Positions 9,296-20,063 of a stretch of DNA of 64,000 nt are shown here, in pieces. Origin of the DNA: Gigaspora rosea. Taxonomy: Eukaryota; Glomeromycota; Glomeromycetes; Diversisporales; Gigasporaceae. A program made the translations under genes and the position numbers. The first letter of the stretch is position 1. Each line of letters starts with the position of its first letter. The stretch spans positions 1-64,000 of the forward strand of contig QKWP01002059.1 in assembly GCA_003550325.1 (NCBI GenBank), given 5' to 3'. Under the pieces are notes generated by a model, which was not told the DNA's origin, made no database searches, and saw nothing but the letters and a program-made list of their open reading frames with translations.

Positions 9296-10695
9296 TTCAA
9301 AGAGAATCTTGACAGTTGTGTTAAAAAATTGCAAGTTTTAGACCTGATTTATTTTGTAAAAAATAAAGTAATATGGGTATTTCTGGTATGAAACAAAAGC
9401 ATGAAAGCTGTAAAGTAAAACTTGTTTAAAATTGAATATTATTTGCTGTTAATTAATCGAAGCAGTTAAAAGAAAAAGACATGCCGATGTATGTTACACA
9501 ACGAAAAATTACTAATAAGATCATCGGGGAAGGACATGTCCTGTGACTGTTATAGTTATGGAAACTTTGTTTTCAATAAAGATATTTTAGTAATTAATAA
9601 TTTGCGAATGAGCAAACCAGAAATAGTATAAAAACATATTATTTAAAAACAAAAATTTTTAAAAGAAATAAGAAAAAAAAATCTTTTATAAACCCCATCT
9701 TTTCTAAAGAAAAAAAAATTTTTTTAAAAAATGATTTTTTTTAAAAAAAATTGGTTAAAAAATAAAATAAAATAAAATCAGATTTTTAAAAGTATTAGTT
9801 TCAAACTTAATACCACGTTCCAACCATGAGTTTGTACGCGTTTTTCAGAAAGGTGTACACGCTGCAAAGAGTCTGGTGAGTTTTGAGAATTAATACAAGA
9901 AAGGACGTTAAGATCTATTAGTACCAAAAAGGAAAAAAATATTTATACGTAACAAATAGTTTACGAAATATTACAACATATTGTTATAGTTTATTTGTTA
10001 TAAATATGAAAGTTTATTATAAAATGAAAGTTTATTATCAATACGAAAGTTTATAATATTAAATTAGTTATAATTACGGCATATTATACACGTAGTAATA
10101 ATGTAATCGGTTCACGGCACCACGTCAACACAAGCTGAGCCGTTAGTTAGCCGAGCCGTTAAATAGCTCAGCCAAACCGTTCGGCTTACGACTTTGCAGA
10201 GCCACTAGGCAAGTGTAACTTTAGTCAACTGAAGTTGCAACTTCAATCGGGTGGCATTTTAGTCACGACATTGTAATATATCCTACATTTATCGAAATAT
10301 GCATTTAATTAATAAAAAGATCTTGCGGTCCATATTTTATTTAACCAGACTGCAGCGATCTTCGTTTCAATGCAACGACCTTATTTGATCAAACGAAACA
10401 AATATCAAAATAGAATAAAGAAAAATAAAGACATATAAAAGCATAATCGATAATCACGATTTAATTCGAATTATCTAATTTAAATAGGCTAAATAAATAA
10501 AAGTAATTAAGTTAACTATCTACTTGAACCAAATTGGTATATAAACGAAAATTTCTAAGCCAGAGTGTTAGCTATGACCTGTTATTGGTTAAATATACTT
10601 ATTATCTATAAAATTTACAATTACAAGTTATAAATTGTCAATAGCAGCACAACAATCGTTAAGCGAACACTTGATACAATATTTGTGAAATTTAA
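9296..10695. other. Non-coding upstream region
   Basis: 9620-9790 is A-rich low complexity. 10130-10205 has repeated GAGCCGTTA/CCGTTCGGC words, another short-word cluster. No coding frame. The promoter of the locus at 10696 must lie at the right end, but no specific element stands out. Confidence 0.4.
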
Positions 10696-12420
10696 ATGGA
10701 ATCAAGTGAAATAAATCAAAATTCTGATACTTCAAATAATCAAAGTTCTGAAATTCAAATAGAATCAAGTGGAATAAATCAAGAATCTGATATTTCAGAT
10801 AATCAAAGTACTGAAATTCAAATAGAATCTGATGCTTCATATATCCAATGCTTTACACCCTGTTGTCCAACTCATAAAATTAAAGTTCAAAATTGTCCTT
10901 TAAAAGAAGTAATAACATATATTCTTTATTTTCTAATATTTCTTTATTTTAATTATCTCTGGTATGATTTTATTAACACCTACGATGAACAAACCATTAT
11001 TATGAGCGAAAAAATTGGTGAAAGTAATTTTATTATTTTTCCAGGTACGTATCTATTTTGAATTTTATCTTGTAGGCTTTATTTATTTACCATACAATAG
11101 ATTTCTCTATTTTCTATAGTGGTGAGTAACAATATTATTATTCAGTTATAACAATTTCAAATAATGGTTCTATATATAAATTTTATAAATTCAATAGATC
11201 CGAATAATATTAATATAAATTATGCTCAAGGAAGAGGTTCTCAAGATCCTTATGGATCTCCACTTAGCATAAACAATATCTCATGTATTGCGCGATACAT
11301 GAATGTTTCCACTTTTCGTAACTTTTCATGCACCGAATATATACAGAATTCACCTGAAGTTGATAAATATTGGATTTTTCTCCATTTAAATATGCTAATC
11401 GAAACGATTTATATTACAACAATATAACTGTAGATGATAATAATCTCTTCCAAATCAATAGTCGCGATGCTTTAATTCTGGATGCTGTAATTCAGAATCT
11501 GAGTCGCGATTCTGTAATTCAGAATCTGAGTCGCGATTCTGTAATTCAGAATCTGATCTTGAATATAACAGCAAATGAAAGTTCGCACGGTTTGCTTCCT
11601 GGTTATTTTGGGATAATTGGCAATTTTGTTTTTCAGCAAGAAGTAAATATTTATACGCAACAAGTAAAAGTAAAATCTATGAAAGTTAATCCTAGCGTTT
11701 ATAGAATACCCCAAGGACACTTTGTCATTTCTGAATTTACTATAAAGATCAGAACATATTCTTCACTTTATTTTGGTCAACTTGGCTTATACACTGAACA
11801 GGTTGCATTTCTAGATATCGAGACAAAATCGTCACTGCAAATTATAAATGGAACATATACTTTATTAAATTTAAGTCCGAGTATGAATCCAATTGTCCAT
11901 GAGAGAGATCAATATCAACATACATGTACGCATTCTTATAATGTTTTATGCATTTATACAACCTTATTATCCATTTAACTATGTATCTCTTCAAATAATT
12001 AGTTGGATCAGTTATATCATATGTTGGTGGTTTAGTAACTTCAATTTCTATAATTATTGCATTCATCTTTGGTGCTTCTAAAATTAAACCTTGGTACGTA
12101 TGATAAGTTTTATATATTACTGTATTATTTATTGTTGTTTATTTCATATGTATGTAAATCTAATTTTTATTTATAGGCATATCTTTCAAGTATATCCATT
12201 TTGTCGACCAATTAATCGAGGTTTTAAATATGATTTTATTAGACGTCATAAATTATTGGAAGTTGAAATTCCATTTGTTGAACCTCTAAAAGAAATTAAA
12301 GATGACCCATCTAATTTAGCAAAAAAAGTTGTAAAGAGATTAAATATGATAGAAGAATTATTAAGAGATTATTACATTGATACGAGTTATTTTGAAAAAA
12401 ATCAAGAGAATTGCAGATAA
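10696..12420 (+). pseudogene. Frameshifted multi-exon membrane-protein gene
   Basis: The first exon (10696-11044) encodes a Ser/Asn/Gln/Glu-rich start, a cysteine cluster (CFTPCC, then NCPL) and a transmembrane segment rich in Ile, Leu, Phe and Tyr (about residues 75-92). It ends at a GTACGT donor (11045). Later exons encode an extracellular-looking region with N-glycosylation-type NIT/NYS sites, then a hydrophobic C-terminal segment rich in Ile and Ser (about 12025-12085). An 83-nt intron (12094-12176, GTACGT...TTATAG) precedes the final exon, which has a basic, leucine-rich tail and stops at 12420. The frame changes near 11190, 11376, 11945 and 12025, in both directions. That fits decay better than one assembly slip, although long-read errors remain possible. 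The overall plan is an N-terminal membrane anchor, a luminal or outer domain, a second membrane segment and a cytosolic tail. I know no function. Confidence 0.55.
11481..11561 (+). repeat. 27-bp in-frame tandem repeat (3 copies)
   Basis: Three head-to-tail 27-bp units (11481, 11508, 11535) encode the nonapeptide period DSVIQNLSR. The 27-bp length keeps the reading frame. They lie in the outer domain of the decayed membrane protein. Confidence 0.85.
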
Positions 12421-13382
12421 ATATAAATGAACAAGTACACGAATATTTTACGCATTATTTTGGCACAGTAACTGATAAGGGGTTTCAGAATTAAAAAAAA
12501 AAAAACGTATTTCAGAAAATAAATAAGAGTTTAAAAAATCATATTTGTGTTTCAAAATTTTGAAATCGGAAAATGAAATGGGAGTGTTTAGAGATTCCCA
12601 TTTGACGAAATAAATAATACTATATAGTTATTGGATACGAATCAGCCAATAACAGAATTATTTGCAAAATGATTCATTTTATCTGGCTGCGTACATAGCA
12701 TTCTAATAACGGTTTTGTCCGGTGGCTTACGACGACCGAACCAACAGAATAATTCGAGTTCTTTTGGTCAAATAACGAAGTTATTTGATGATGATGAAAA
12801 TCACCATCAACTATTCTGGTGGTACGATCATAGTAAGCTGTCGGGATAATAGATTTTACTAATTCAGATCTAAATTCTTGAAAGTTTTATTTTTATTAAA
12901 CGGGAAAATAAACTCTATATAAATTTCGCTGTTTTTAATTTATTGTTATGCTTGTATTTTTTTAATCAATATACGTATGTAGTGATGAACGATAGCAAAT
13001 TATGAATAGCATATACAAATGACCTATACACAAAAGTTTACAATGAGTCGTTAACTAGGGCATTAATGACAGTTTATAGGCAAAACTTGGTATATGAATG
13101 CTTTTATAATTTGTTCTAAAAAAAAATTTACACAAATTTTCGTGCACTGTATCAGCACATCAAACCTGTAATGATAAGAAAACAAGAATCACCATGAGTG
13201 TCTATGAAGAAGCTTTGAATTCGTGTGAAATTTCTAAGAATGTACTGAGGTGTTCTTAGGCATAAATTAAGTCAATAGAACTCGCTATATATTATTCGTT
13301 TGTGTCTTGCTAAATTATTTATATATAAGATATATATAAAGTAGATCTTATTCCTCTTCAGTGATGATTATATATAATCAAT
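12421..13382. other. Intergenic region
   Basis: 12590-12850 is slightly richer in GC, with AAATAACGAAGTTATTTGATG and repeated ATTGG/CCAAT words. No open frame or splice pattern continues. TATATAAG-type boxes at 13320-13340 lie about 45-60 bp upstream of the next gene's ATG and could be its TATA element. Confidence 0.4.
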
Positions 13383-14875
13383 ATGTCAGTTTGTAACATT
13401 GAATCTGTTAAATTAATCTTTCTTCATATGATAAGATTATATACGTTTATATTTTCTATCTCTTTTTTCTTTTATCTTCCATTTGTTTATTATTCTTATT
13501 ATTATCAGCATGAATACGGAAGTAACCTTGGTGCATCTTTAATATCTACAGCATATATAACTGTTTACTTTTATATATCCTCTTTTATTGTATGTACTAC
13601 GGTTGGTTAAATTTTTAATTGGTGTTTAGTTGCTTGTATTTACAAAGTTTCTATACTGTAGTAATTCAATATTTAATCTATAGATGGATATGATCAATGC
13701 AATATGCTTTTATTTGCTTTCTTTTATTCCTTTTCTCATTGCAATTACTACAAATTTTTCAATTGATAGGTAGAAATATAATTTATTTATATGTTTTTTG
13801 AAAAATTATTAAGATACATATTTTACAATAAGTGCTTATTAATTGATATATTTTGATCAAAATTATTAAAGCCTTTTGATTGGCTTGCTTATTATGATAA
13901 TTTATGCTAGTATATCGATTATTCTAAGTATAATTATTACTTTTGCACGTAGAAAAGTAAGTAAAAGAGCACTCGGAAAATGTGTACCATGACCAGGTTC
14001 GCTCCTGAATTACGAATCAGATTTCAAGATTGGTAACACGATCAGGAAGATTCAAAACAAACGTTCGTTCTGCCAAAAAACCTCTCATAACTCAAAAATC
14101 AGTTCTAATAAAAAGTTTTCGTTGGACAATTTTACTATATGATCCATCTCCCGCTAACTCCTAACCCTGACTCTAACCTAACCTTAACGAATTTTAAGAA
14201 ATTTATCAGCGCCACAAACATGGTCGCATTTTCCGAGTGCAGTAAAAGGTATTAAGTTTAAAATAAGATATTTTTCTTTAACTAACAATATTATCTACTA
14301 GTTTAATATCGTTTATTTCTGTTGTCAAATTTATACCTTGAATTCTGCGTGGTTAGGAATGCTTTGGCTTGTATATATAGAAAACTTATTATTTACTGAT
14401 ATAATTGATGTTATTTTGATTTTTCCATGGTATTTTTTTTTACCATTATATTTTATATATTATATGCTTCAAAATGTAAGCATTATTTATACTCTGTAAA
14501 TATTTTATATAATATATAGGCAAGTTATATTTATATTAATTTTATCATTAGTCACAACATAGTAAAAATAATGAAGACTTATTTGTAGAAGCTATTTGCA
14601 TACCATGCTGTTGCAAAATCAAATTTGGATACAAAGAAATTACACAAGTATTAACGCAGAAATATTTACATAGCTCTGAGAAAAAAAATTTTTATGTTAA
14701 TGTAACACTTTGTATTGCTTGCATATTTATGATTATTATTTATATTGCATTTTCGATAAAGTTGAATCTGGTTTTTACCCTTGGTATAGGTTAGTATACA
14801 AATTCTAAAAATTTTTTTATAGCCTTATTTATTTTAATACTACTAATAATAATTTTTAAGTTAATTCACGTTTAA
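13383..14875 (+). CDS. Six-exon multi-pass membrane protein, hypothetical
   Basis: Exons with matching phases are 13383-13601, 13684-13769, 13872-13956, 14302-14475, 14552-14789 and 14823-14875. They total 855 nt, or 284 residues plus stop. Introns start GTTGGT, GTAGAA, GTAAGT, GTAAGC and GTTAGT and all end in AG. The protein has at least six hydrophobic segments: about residues 12-34, 50-70, 76-95, 103-125, 150-185 and 235-255. It also has a hydrophilic loop with a cysteine cluster (ICIPCCCKIKFGYKEI) encoded by exon 5. The ATG at 13383 follows a TATATAAG-rich stretch. All exons stay open, so the gene may be functional. The 3' end is the least certain: an open stretch at about 14879-14980 could be a further exon. 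The third intron carries a MITE. Neighbour to another, decayed membrane-protein gene; no family recognised. Confidence 0.6.
13969..14240. mobile_element. Intronic MITE with MULE-type 9-bp duplication
   Basis: TIRs are GCACTCGGAAAATG (left) and CATTTTCCGAGTGC on the right (with GCG/CGC context). The flanks AGTAAAAGA (13960-13968) and AGTAAAAGG (14241-14249) match at 8 of 9 bases, the TSD size of Mutator-like elements. The left TSD overlaps the 5' splice site (GTAAGT at 13957-13962) of intron 3, so the donor sits right beside the insertion. The interior contains CTAACCCTGACTCTAACC, a telomere-like run. Confidence 0.75.
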
Positions 14876-15195
14876 GTATTTTAATGAATATGATCATTTT
14901 CATTGCATACTTTTGCAAAACTGTTGTATATATAAAAAATAATCGATCTAATAATAATTTAGAATTTTTTCAAAAAGGTAAATATTTGTTTTCGATAAAT
15001 TTATATTAACCAATTTTTGTAAATATTTTTTAACTAAAATTATTAAATTAATCTATTAATATTTTGTTAGTAACAAGCTGGCCAAATTATTATAAAAATT
15101 CATTTTGTATTTAAATAGAATTTGTTAATATTTTATTTTGAATTTAAATAGAATTTGTTATTTAGTTTGAATTTAAATAGAATTTGTTAATGGAA
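14876..15195. repeat. Short tandem repeat with a TTTAAATAGAATTTGTTA core
   Basis: Three imperfect copies occur at 15107-15190, 28-33 bp apart. The sequence before it is AT-rich; 14879-14980 may hold an alternative last exon of the upstream gene. Confidence 0.6.
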
Positions 15196-15200
15196 AAAAC

Positions 15201-15475
15201 TATTTGCACACTACGTGTATGTACACGGGTTCTAATTAATTGATTTGCAAATTCGCGTAAAATATAAATTATAGACCAAAATTAAACCCGATTTAAGGGT
15301 AGGGTTAGGGTCAGCTTTGGGATTGGAAGGGGTTATAGTTTATATAAAATTTTGCAATTAATTTTTTTGTTAGAGCCCGAAGAGTGGTTTCATAAGCAAA
15401 ATTTTAAGTTATCATATGTACCTGTGTTAGGTTATCATATGCACCCGTGTTTATACACTAGTGTACAAATAGTAA
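15201..15475. mobile_element. MITE with CTATTTG(C/T)ACACTA termini
   Basis: The left end CTATTTGCACACTACGTGTA pairs with a right end that reads CTATTTGTACACTAGTGTAT on the minus strand; ACACGGGT follows on both. The interior has GGGTAGGGTTAGGGTCAGC (15297-15315). A broken copy in the opposite orientation lies at 42475-42582. Confidence 0.75.
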
Positions 15476-15479
15476 TCGC

Positions 15480-16050
15480 CTTTTAAATATTATACTTCTT
15501 TAAATATAGTATATAGTTCTTATTAATATTATATGTACTATTTAATTTTAAAAAGTTGAAAAATAAAATTGATTATAACTATTAATAATAAGATTACAAT
15601 AAAAAAATAATTCTGTAAATTAATTATTTAAGCTTTATGTTATATTATTATAAAAATATATTTTTTTTAGCTTACTCAAACAAAGTTATATCTAATATTG
15701 AATTGGTCACAATATAAAATTTTTTAAAAATTTTTATTGTACTAAATTTAATTGTCTATTTTTTATGTATACATAATTTTTATAATAAAAATTTTTAAAA
15801 GTTTGTTTGGTCACGTGATATTGTAGAAGTTCAATTTATACCCAAAGCTTTTTTAATATTTCTTGCTAAGGTTTATTGGTTGACAAGAGCTGCTCTTTCA
15901 TAATTTTCATAAAAAAAACTAAACTCACAAACAGTATTCGGCAAAAAAAATTAATAATACTGAGCATGTTAACGTTCTAACAGTCTGTAGAACATGATCC
16001 GACCACCCAAATTTTTTCAATTGATTTACCGGTAATAATATTGTAACCAT
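15480..16050. other. AT-rich non-coding DNA
   Basis: No open frame, terminus or tandem repeat that I can support. It includes runs such as ATATTATTATAAAAATATA. Confidence 0.4.
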
Positions 16051-16054
16051 CGTA

Positions 16055-16303
16055 ATGGGAGAGCTTGGTACTTTCCTGCCGAGTTTAACTCCGATGGTTG
16101 ACTTTAGAAGGTCACATGAATTTGGTAATAATTTATGGGAAACGGATATTTATGATTTATTAGGCCTTTATTATGAAAAGAATGTATTTTATTTAAAGAA
16201 GGTTTTTGGAGAGCATACATTATATTTTGAACAAAGGGTGACTAATTGGAAGACTATCTCTTTATTGAAGCTGAAGTGGTTCGTTTATATACATTCGGAT
16301 TAA
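16055..16303 (+). CDS. Small hypothetical ORF or gene fragment (82 codons)
   Basis: An ATG-started frame with mixed composition (Trp, Glu, Arg, Gly present), unlike the Ile/Asn/Phe-only frames of the AT-rich background. It includes FRRSHEFGNNLWETDIYDLLG. No signal peptide, membrane segment or known domain is visible. It ends next to a cluster of palindromic CACGTTAACGTG words. It could be an exon of a larger gene, but I see no convincing donor or acceptor. Real expression is doubtful. Confidence 0.25.
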   Translation: MGELGTFLPSLTPMVDFRRSHEFGNNLWETDIYDLLGLYYEKNVFYLKKVFGEHTLYFEQRVTNWKTISLLKLKWFVYIHSD

Positions 16304-16307
16304 TTAG

Positions 16308-16458
16308 TAGACACGTTAACGTGTTGTTTACTACACGACGTGCTAACACAACTAAGCCTAGCACGTTAACGTGCTATCACAACTAAGCCTAGCACGTTGA
16401 ACGTGCTATCGAGAATATTCTAAGCTTGCGCCCCTTAACACGTAAACGTGCTATTACA
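16308..16458. repeat. Cluster of CACGTTAACGTG palindromes
   Basis: Perfect or near-perfect palindromes GACACGTTAACGTG (16310), AGCACGTTAACGTGCT (about 16359-16374), AGCACGTTGAACGTGCT (about 16390-16406) and ACACGTAAACGTGCT (about 16438-16452) are joined by a repeated spacer CACAACTAAGCCT. Each could form a hairpin or bind a dimeric regulator. Confidence 0.75.
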
Positions 16459-16459
16459 A

Positions 16460-17315
16460 ATTAATAAAAATAAGAAATTCACATGGAAGTATCCGGCCAA
16501 ACCGGGTTTTACAAGAATACTACTTATTTGGGGAAAATGATAGAGATCGGAATTTCACTGTCACAAATTTTCAATTTGTGACTATATCCTTTCATTGGTC
16601 ATTTTAACTTAGGAATGATGTAATGAAATGATGCTCATTAAACTTGTATCGCCAAAAAAAATTATTCTCCGGAAAGCTGCGGGCACAACATGCACATGAC
16701 TTATGGACGTCTTAATATTACAGTATTAGAGTAAGTGCATTTAGTAATGCTGGTCGTTGTGCCCATAAGCACGTGAATGTTGTGTTCGTGGTACCCCTTT
16801 TAACCTGGTTTGAACATGTGTTACATGTGATGCAAAAGCAGCCCTTTTATACCGATCATGCCGAAATTACAATCGCAGCGACTAAAAATCATATGACTAA
16901 TTTTTATCAGGTGATCCAGGAATTATGAAAACGGTTGTAAATACCAATTGGATATTATATACTGTTTTCAATAAAAAAAAAAATTCTTGATAGGTTCTAA
17001 AAAAAAAAAAAGGCACTACATTCTATACGACCCCATTTCAGATCCCTAGAAGAACACGCATAATTGTTTTTTTTTCATACTTCATGTCACGAAATCAGGT
17101 GAATTGACGATCAGGGTTGTAGTACACAGGTGATGTAATGCATGTCAGATGAGATGTCTGCAGGAGCACCTCAAAGTGGTTGTACGAATACAACAAAGTG
17201 TTAGTGAATATGTGAAATTATAGAAGATAATAAAGGCTATAAAAATAGAAGGAGAATAAGTAGAAATGATATTTCTGCCTTATTAGTAAAGTTTCACTAG
17301 CATTAATTTCAGTTA
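16460..17315. other. Non-coding, no recognisable gene
   Basis: Moderate GC compared with neighbours. A small palindrome CACAAATTTTCAATTTGTG lies at about 16562-16580, and A-runs near 16973 and 17000. No supported frame. Confidence 0.35.
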
Positions 17316-17317
17316 TC

Positions 17318-17657
17318 ATGAATTTTAATTCTGATTTAAGTTCTAATAAATTTCAATTGAACGTCCAAATTCAATGGATCTTGGGCGTCCAACAAAATGA
17401 TTGGACCGTTGGACATGACAGCATTGATTCTAACATTCATTCCATATTATCCAATGTCGCAACTAGAACTAATTACACATGCAAATTTGAGACGCTACCC
17501 CAACGGATACATCAGGACTAGTACCGTCGACTATTCATCAAAAATACTATTTTTACTAACTCTATCGGATTATGAAGCCAAGAAAATACCTTTACATAGT
17601 TTTATTAAATTCCTACCGTTTTTCTGTCTGTGTGCCTTCGATAATCTAATTGGTTGA
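17318..17657 (+). CDS. Hypothetical fragment in two overlapping frames
   Basis: Two overlapping plus-strand frames (17318-17521 and 17397-17657) both have varied composition. The second contains YYPMSQLELITHANLRRYPNG. A single protein would need a frame change, so this may be a decayed gene or a piece of an unrecognised transposon. No domain, splice sites or membrane topology supports a firm model. Confidence 0.2.
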
Positions 17658-17784
17658 GTATAAGCACCGTGACTTAAGTATAATAATCTAATTAATTTGG
17701 TAGAATTTAATTGGTCTAGCAAATTGTACAAAACAATTACTATTAGCTTACACAGGTGCATTACAAAAAACTACACTCCTCAAC

Positions 17785-18335
17785 ATATCAGTGCGTGCTT
17801 ACGTACATTCGTACAGTACATACGAGGTACGTACATTCGTTACAGTACATACGTACATACGTCGTAATGATTACATAAAAGATAACACAGCCATATAAAG
17901 CATGAATAAGCCAAATTAATTAATGACAGTTCCATATATAGTAATAACTCTTTTAATGAATCAAACTATATAATGCCAAAAACGTATACCTATATTGATA
18001 CACAACTCTCCTAATAATGAATCTGTTTATAACAAACTCTGGATACAATTATAAAAAGTTTTATATACAGCAAAGCATTTTTTTCAAGCTAGTTGTTTAC
18101 AGTTTGAATGCACATACACATAAAGTATGACAACACAATAGTTATTAAAACGCAAAAAGATCATAATTATTACAATGGCATCGATTAATTATGAATTCTC
18201 TCTATTCAGACGTACGTACGTATGTACCCTTAATAATTCATTAAAAAAAAAAGAACCATCATTTAATTTTATTAATTAAAAAATCAATTATCAGGAATTA
18301 CGTTTGCGTACGTACAGTACGTATGTATGTACATC
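17785..18335. repeat. GTACGTAC word arrays
   Basis: Three dense clusters of GTACGTAC/ACATACGT words occur at 17790-17862, 18210-18224 and 18306-18333, in both orientations, separated by ordinary AT-rich DNA. This is one of several short-palindrome arrays in the window. They lie 200-740 bp upstream of the F-box gene. Confidence 0.6.
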
Positions 18336-18392
18336 CTTAACGTTAACACAAATATAGTTACATAATTGTAATTTAGGGAGTTCATGCGGAGT

Positions 18393-18435
18393 TTTCACCC
18401 CCAAATTAAATATAAATAAACATTTGGGGGTGAGT
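18393..18435. promoter_or_regulatory. Perfect stem-loop upstream of the F-box gene
   Basis: TCACCCCCAAAT and ATTTGGGGGTGA form a 12-bp perfect inverted repeat with a loop of about 18 nt (AT only). TTTTCACC recurs just downstream (near 18442). It lies about 90-135 bp before the ATG, in GC-poor DNA where a C5/G5 stem stands out. It could be a binding site for a dimeric factor or a 5'-UTR hairpin. Confidence 0.6.
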
Positions 18436-18527
18436 ACAAAGATTTTCACCTGTACACAAGTAAAATATGAACATTCTACGACGATCCCTAACTCCAGTTC
18501 ATATTATCGTTATTAACTTTTTCCAAA

Positions 18528-20063
18528 ATGATTTCATTACCTAACGAATGTATTTTCGAAATCTTTATTAATCTTCAAAATAATTTTAAAAGTTTATTTT
18601 CATGCCTTTTAGTAAATCGTCAATGGTGTAGAAATGCTATACCAATATTATGGAGTAATCCTTTAAATTATTTTGAAGATTTAAGACTTATAAGAATTTA
18701 TCTTTTATCATTAAATGATAAAGAACGAGAATTATTAATTCCTTTTAAAATTTTACTTCCAAATACTCCAAAACCTTTATTCGATTATACTTCTTATATT
18801 ACTTTTATTGATAGTTATCGTTTAAAATCTGGAATCATAAATTGGCTTAGAAATGATGAAAATGATTTATCAATTTATAACAAAAAATATAGAAATTCTA
18901 TTGATGCTATTCAAGCAATTAAATCTTCTTTAATTGCTATGTTTTTACGTTCAAGTAAGGTACTTAAAGGTTTAAAATTTCATGGAATGATTCATGAAAA
19001 AGTTTTTATTTTATTATCCGAAGTTCTTTGTAAAAATTCTACTATTACTTCCTTAAGTATTTATAATAGTCAAATTGGTATTAACGAAGCAAAAGCATTA
19101 GCAGAAGCTCTATGCAAAAACTCTACTTTGACCTCTTTATATTTATGGAATAATAATCTTGGTTTCGAAGGGGGAAAGTTATTGGCTGATGCTCTTTGCA
19201 TAAACAATACTTTGACCTTTTTAAATCTTCAAAAAAACCAACTTGGCGTTGAAGGTGGAAAATTATTCTCTGAAACTCTTCAAAAAAATTCAACTATAAC
19301 TTCTTTGGATCTTTATAATAATCAACTTGGTTTTATAGGTGGAAAATCGTTAGTAGATTCCCTTCTTAAGAATACCACTTTAACTTCGTTGGATATTCAA
19401 AATAATCAATTGGGTTCTGAAGGTGGAAAAACATTGGCTAAAATTCTCTGTAAAAATACTACGCTGTTATCTTTGAATGTTGCTAATAATCAAATTGGTG
19501 TTGAAGGGGGGAAAGCATTAGCGGAAGCTTTCTGTATAAACAATACATTAAGATCTTTGAATCTTCAAAGAAATCAAATTGATGTCGAAGGAGGTAAAGC
19601 ATTTGCAAACGTTCTTCGTAAAAATGCTACTATAACTTCTTTAGATCTTTATAACAATCAATTGGGTTTTAAAGGAGGAAATGCTTTAGCTGAAGCTCTT
19701 TGTGTAAATACCACTTTGACTTTCTTGAATCTTCAAAATAATCAATTGGGTCCCGAAGGTGGAATAGCATTAGCTAAAGTTATTTGTAAAAACACTACTT
19801 TGACATCTTTAAATATTGCTAATAATCAACTTGGTTTTGAAAGTGGGAAAGTATTAGCGGAAGCCCTTTGTATAAATAATACTTTAATCTCTTTGAATTT
19901 TCAAAAAAATCAATTCGGTATTGAAGGAGGAAAAGTATTTGTAAAAGCTTTTTATAAAAACACTTCATTGATTTCTTTAAAGTATTCTAATAATCAATTT
20001 GATTTTAATGTATCATCGGCAATAGCAGAAATTCTTAAAAGAAATCTTGCTCTTGCTTCATGA
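18528..20063 (+). CDS. F-box protein with 12 RNI-type leucine-rich repeats
   Basis: A 511-residue intronless gene. Residues 1-45 form an F-box-like region: LPNECIFEIF, then a CLLVNRQWCRNAIPILW core, as in fungal F-box proteins that bind Skp1 in SCF ubiquitin ligases. A linker (46-167) follows. Residues 168-503 are twelve 28-residue repeats of the ribonuclease-inhibitor type, with core (N/S)TxLTSLxLxNNQLGxEGGKxLAxAL, expected to form a curved solenoid for substrate binding. A short cap (KRNLALAS) ends the protein. The repeats show a higher-order period of four. ATG 18528 is the first in frame, next to the F-box start. No stop or frameshift interrupts it. The family is hugely expanded in AM fungi. 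The role as substrate receptor is inferred; the target is unknown. It is the best-supported gene here. Confidence 0.92.
   Translation: MISLPNECIFEIFINLQNNFKSLFSCLLVNRQWCRNAIPILWSNPLNYFEDLRLIRIYLLSLNDKERELLIPFKILLPNTPKPLFDYTSYITFIDSYRLKSGIINWLRNDENDLSIYNKKYRNSIDAIQAIKSSLIAMFLRSSKVLKGLKFHGMIHEKVFILLSEVLCKNSTITSLSIYNSQIGINEAKALAEALCKNSTLTSLYLWNNNLGFEGGKLLADALCINNTLTFLNLQKNQLGVEGGKLFSETLQKNSTITSLDLYNNQLGFIGGKSLVDSLLKNTTLTSLDIQNNQLGSEGGKTLAKILCKNTTLLSLNVANNQIGVEGGKALAEAFCINNTLRSLNLQRNQIDVEGGKAFANVLRKNATITSLDLYNNQLGFKGGNALAEALCVNTTLTFLNLQNNQLGPEGGIALAKVICKNTTLTSLNIANNQLGFESGKVLAEALCINNTLISLNFQKNQFGIEGGKVFVKAFYKNTSLISLKYSNNQFDFNVSSAIAEILKRNLALAS

Noticed and set aside
15297..15315. A chromosome end or interstitial telomere
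   Set aside because: GGGTAGGGTTAGGG is short, degenerate and inside a MITE with TIRs.
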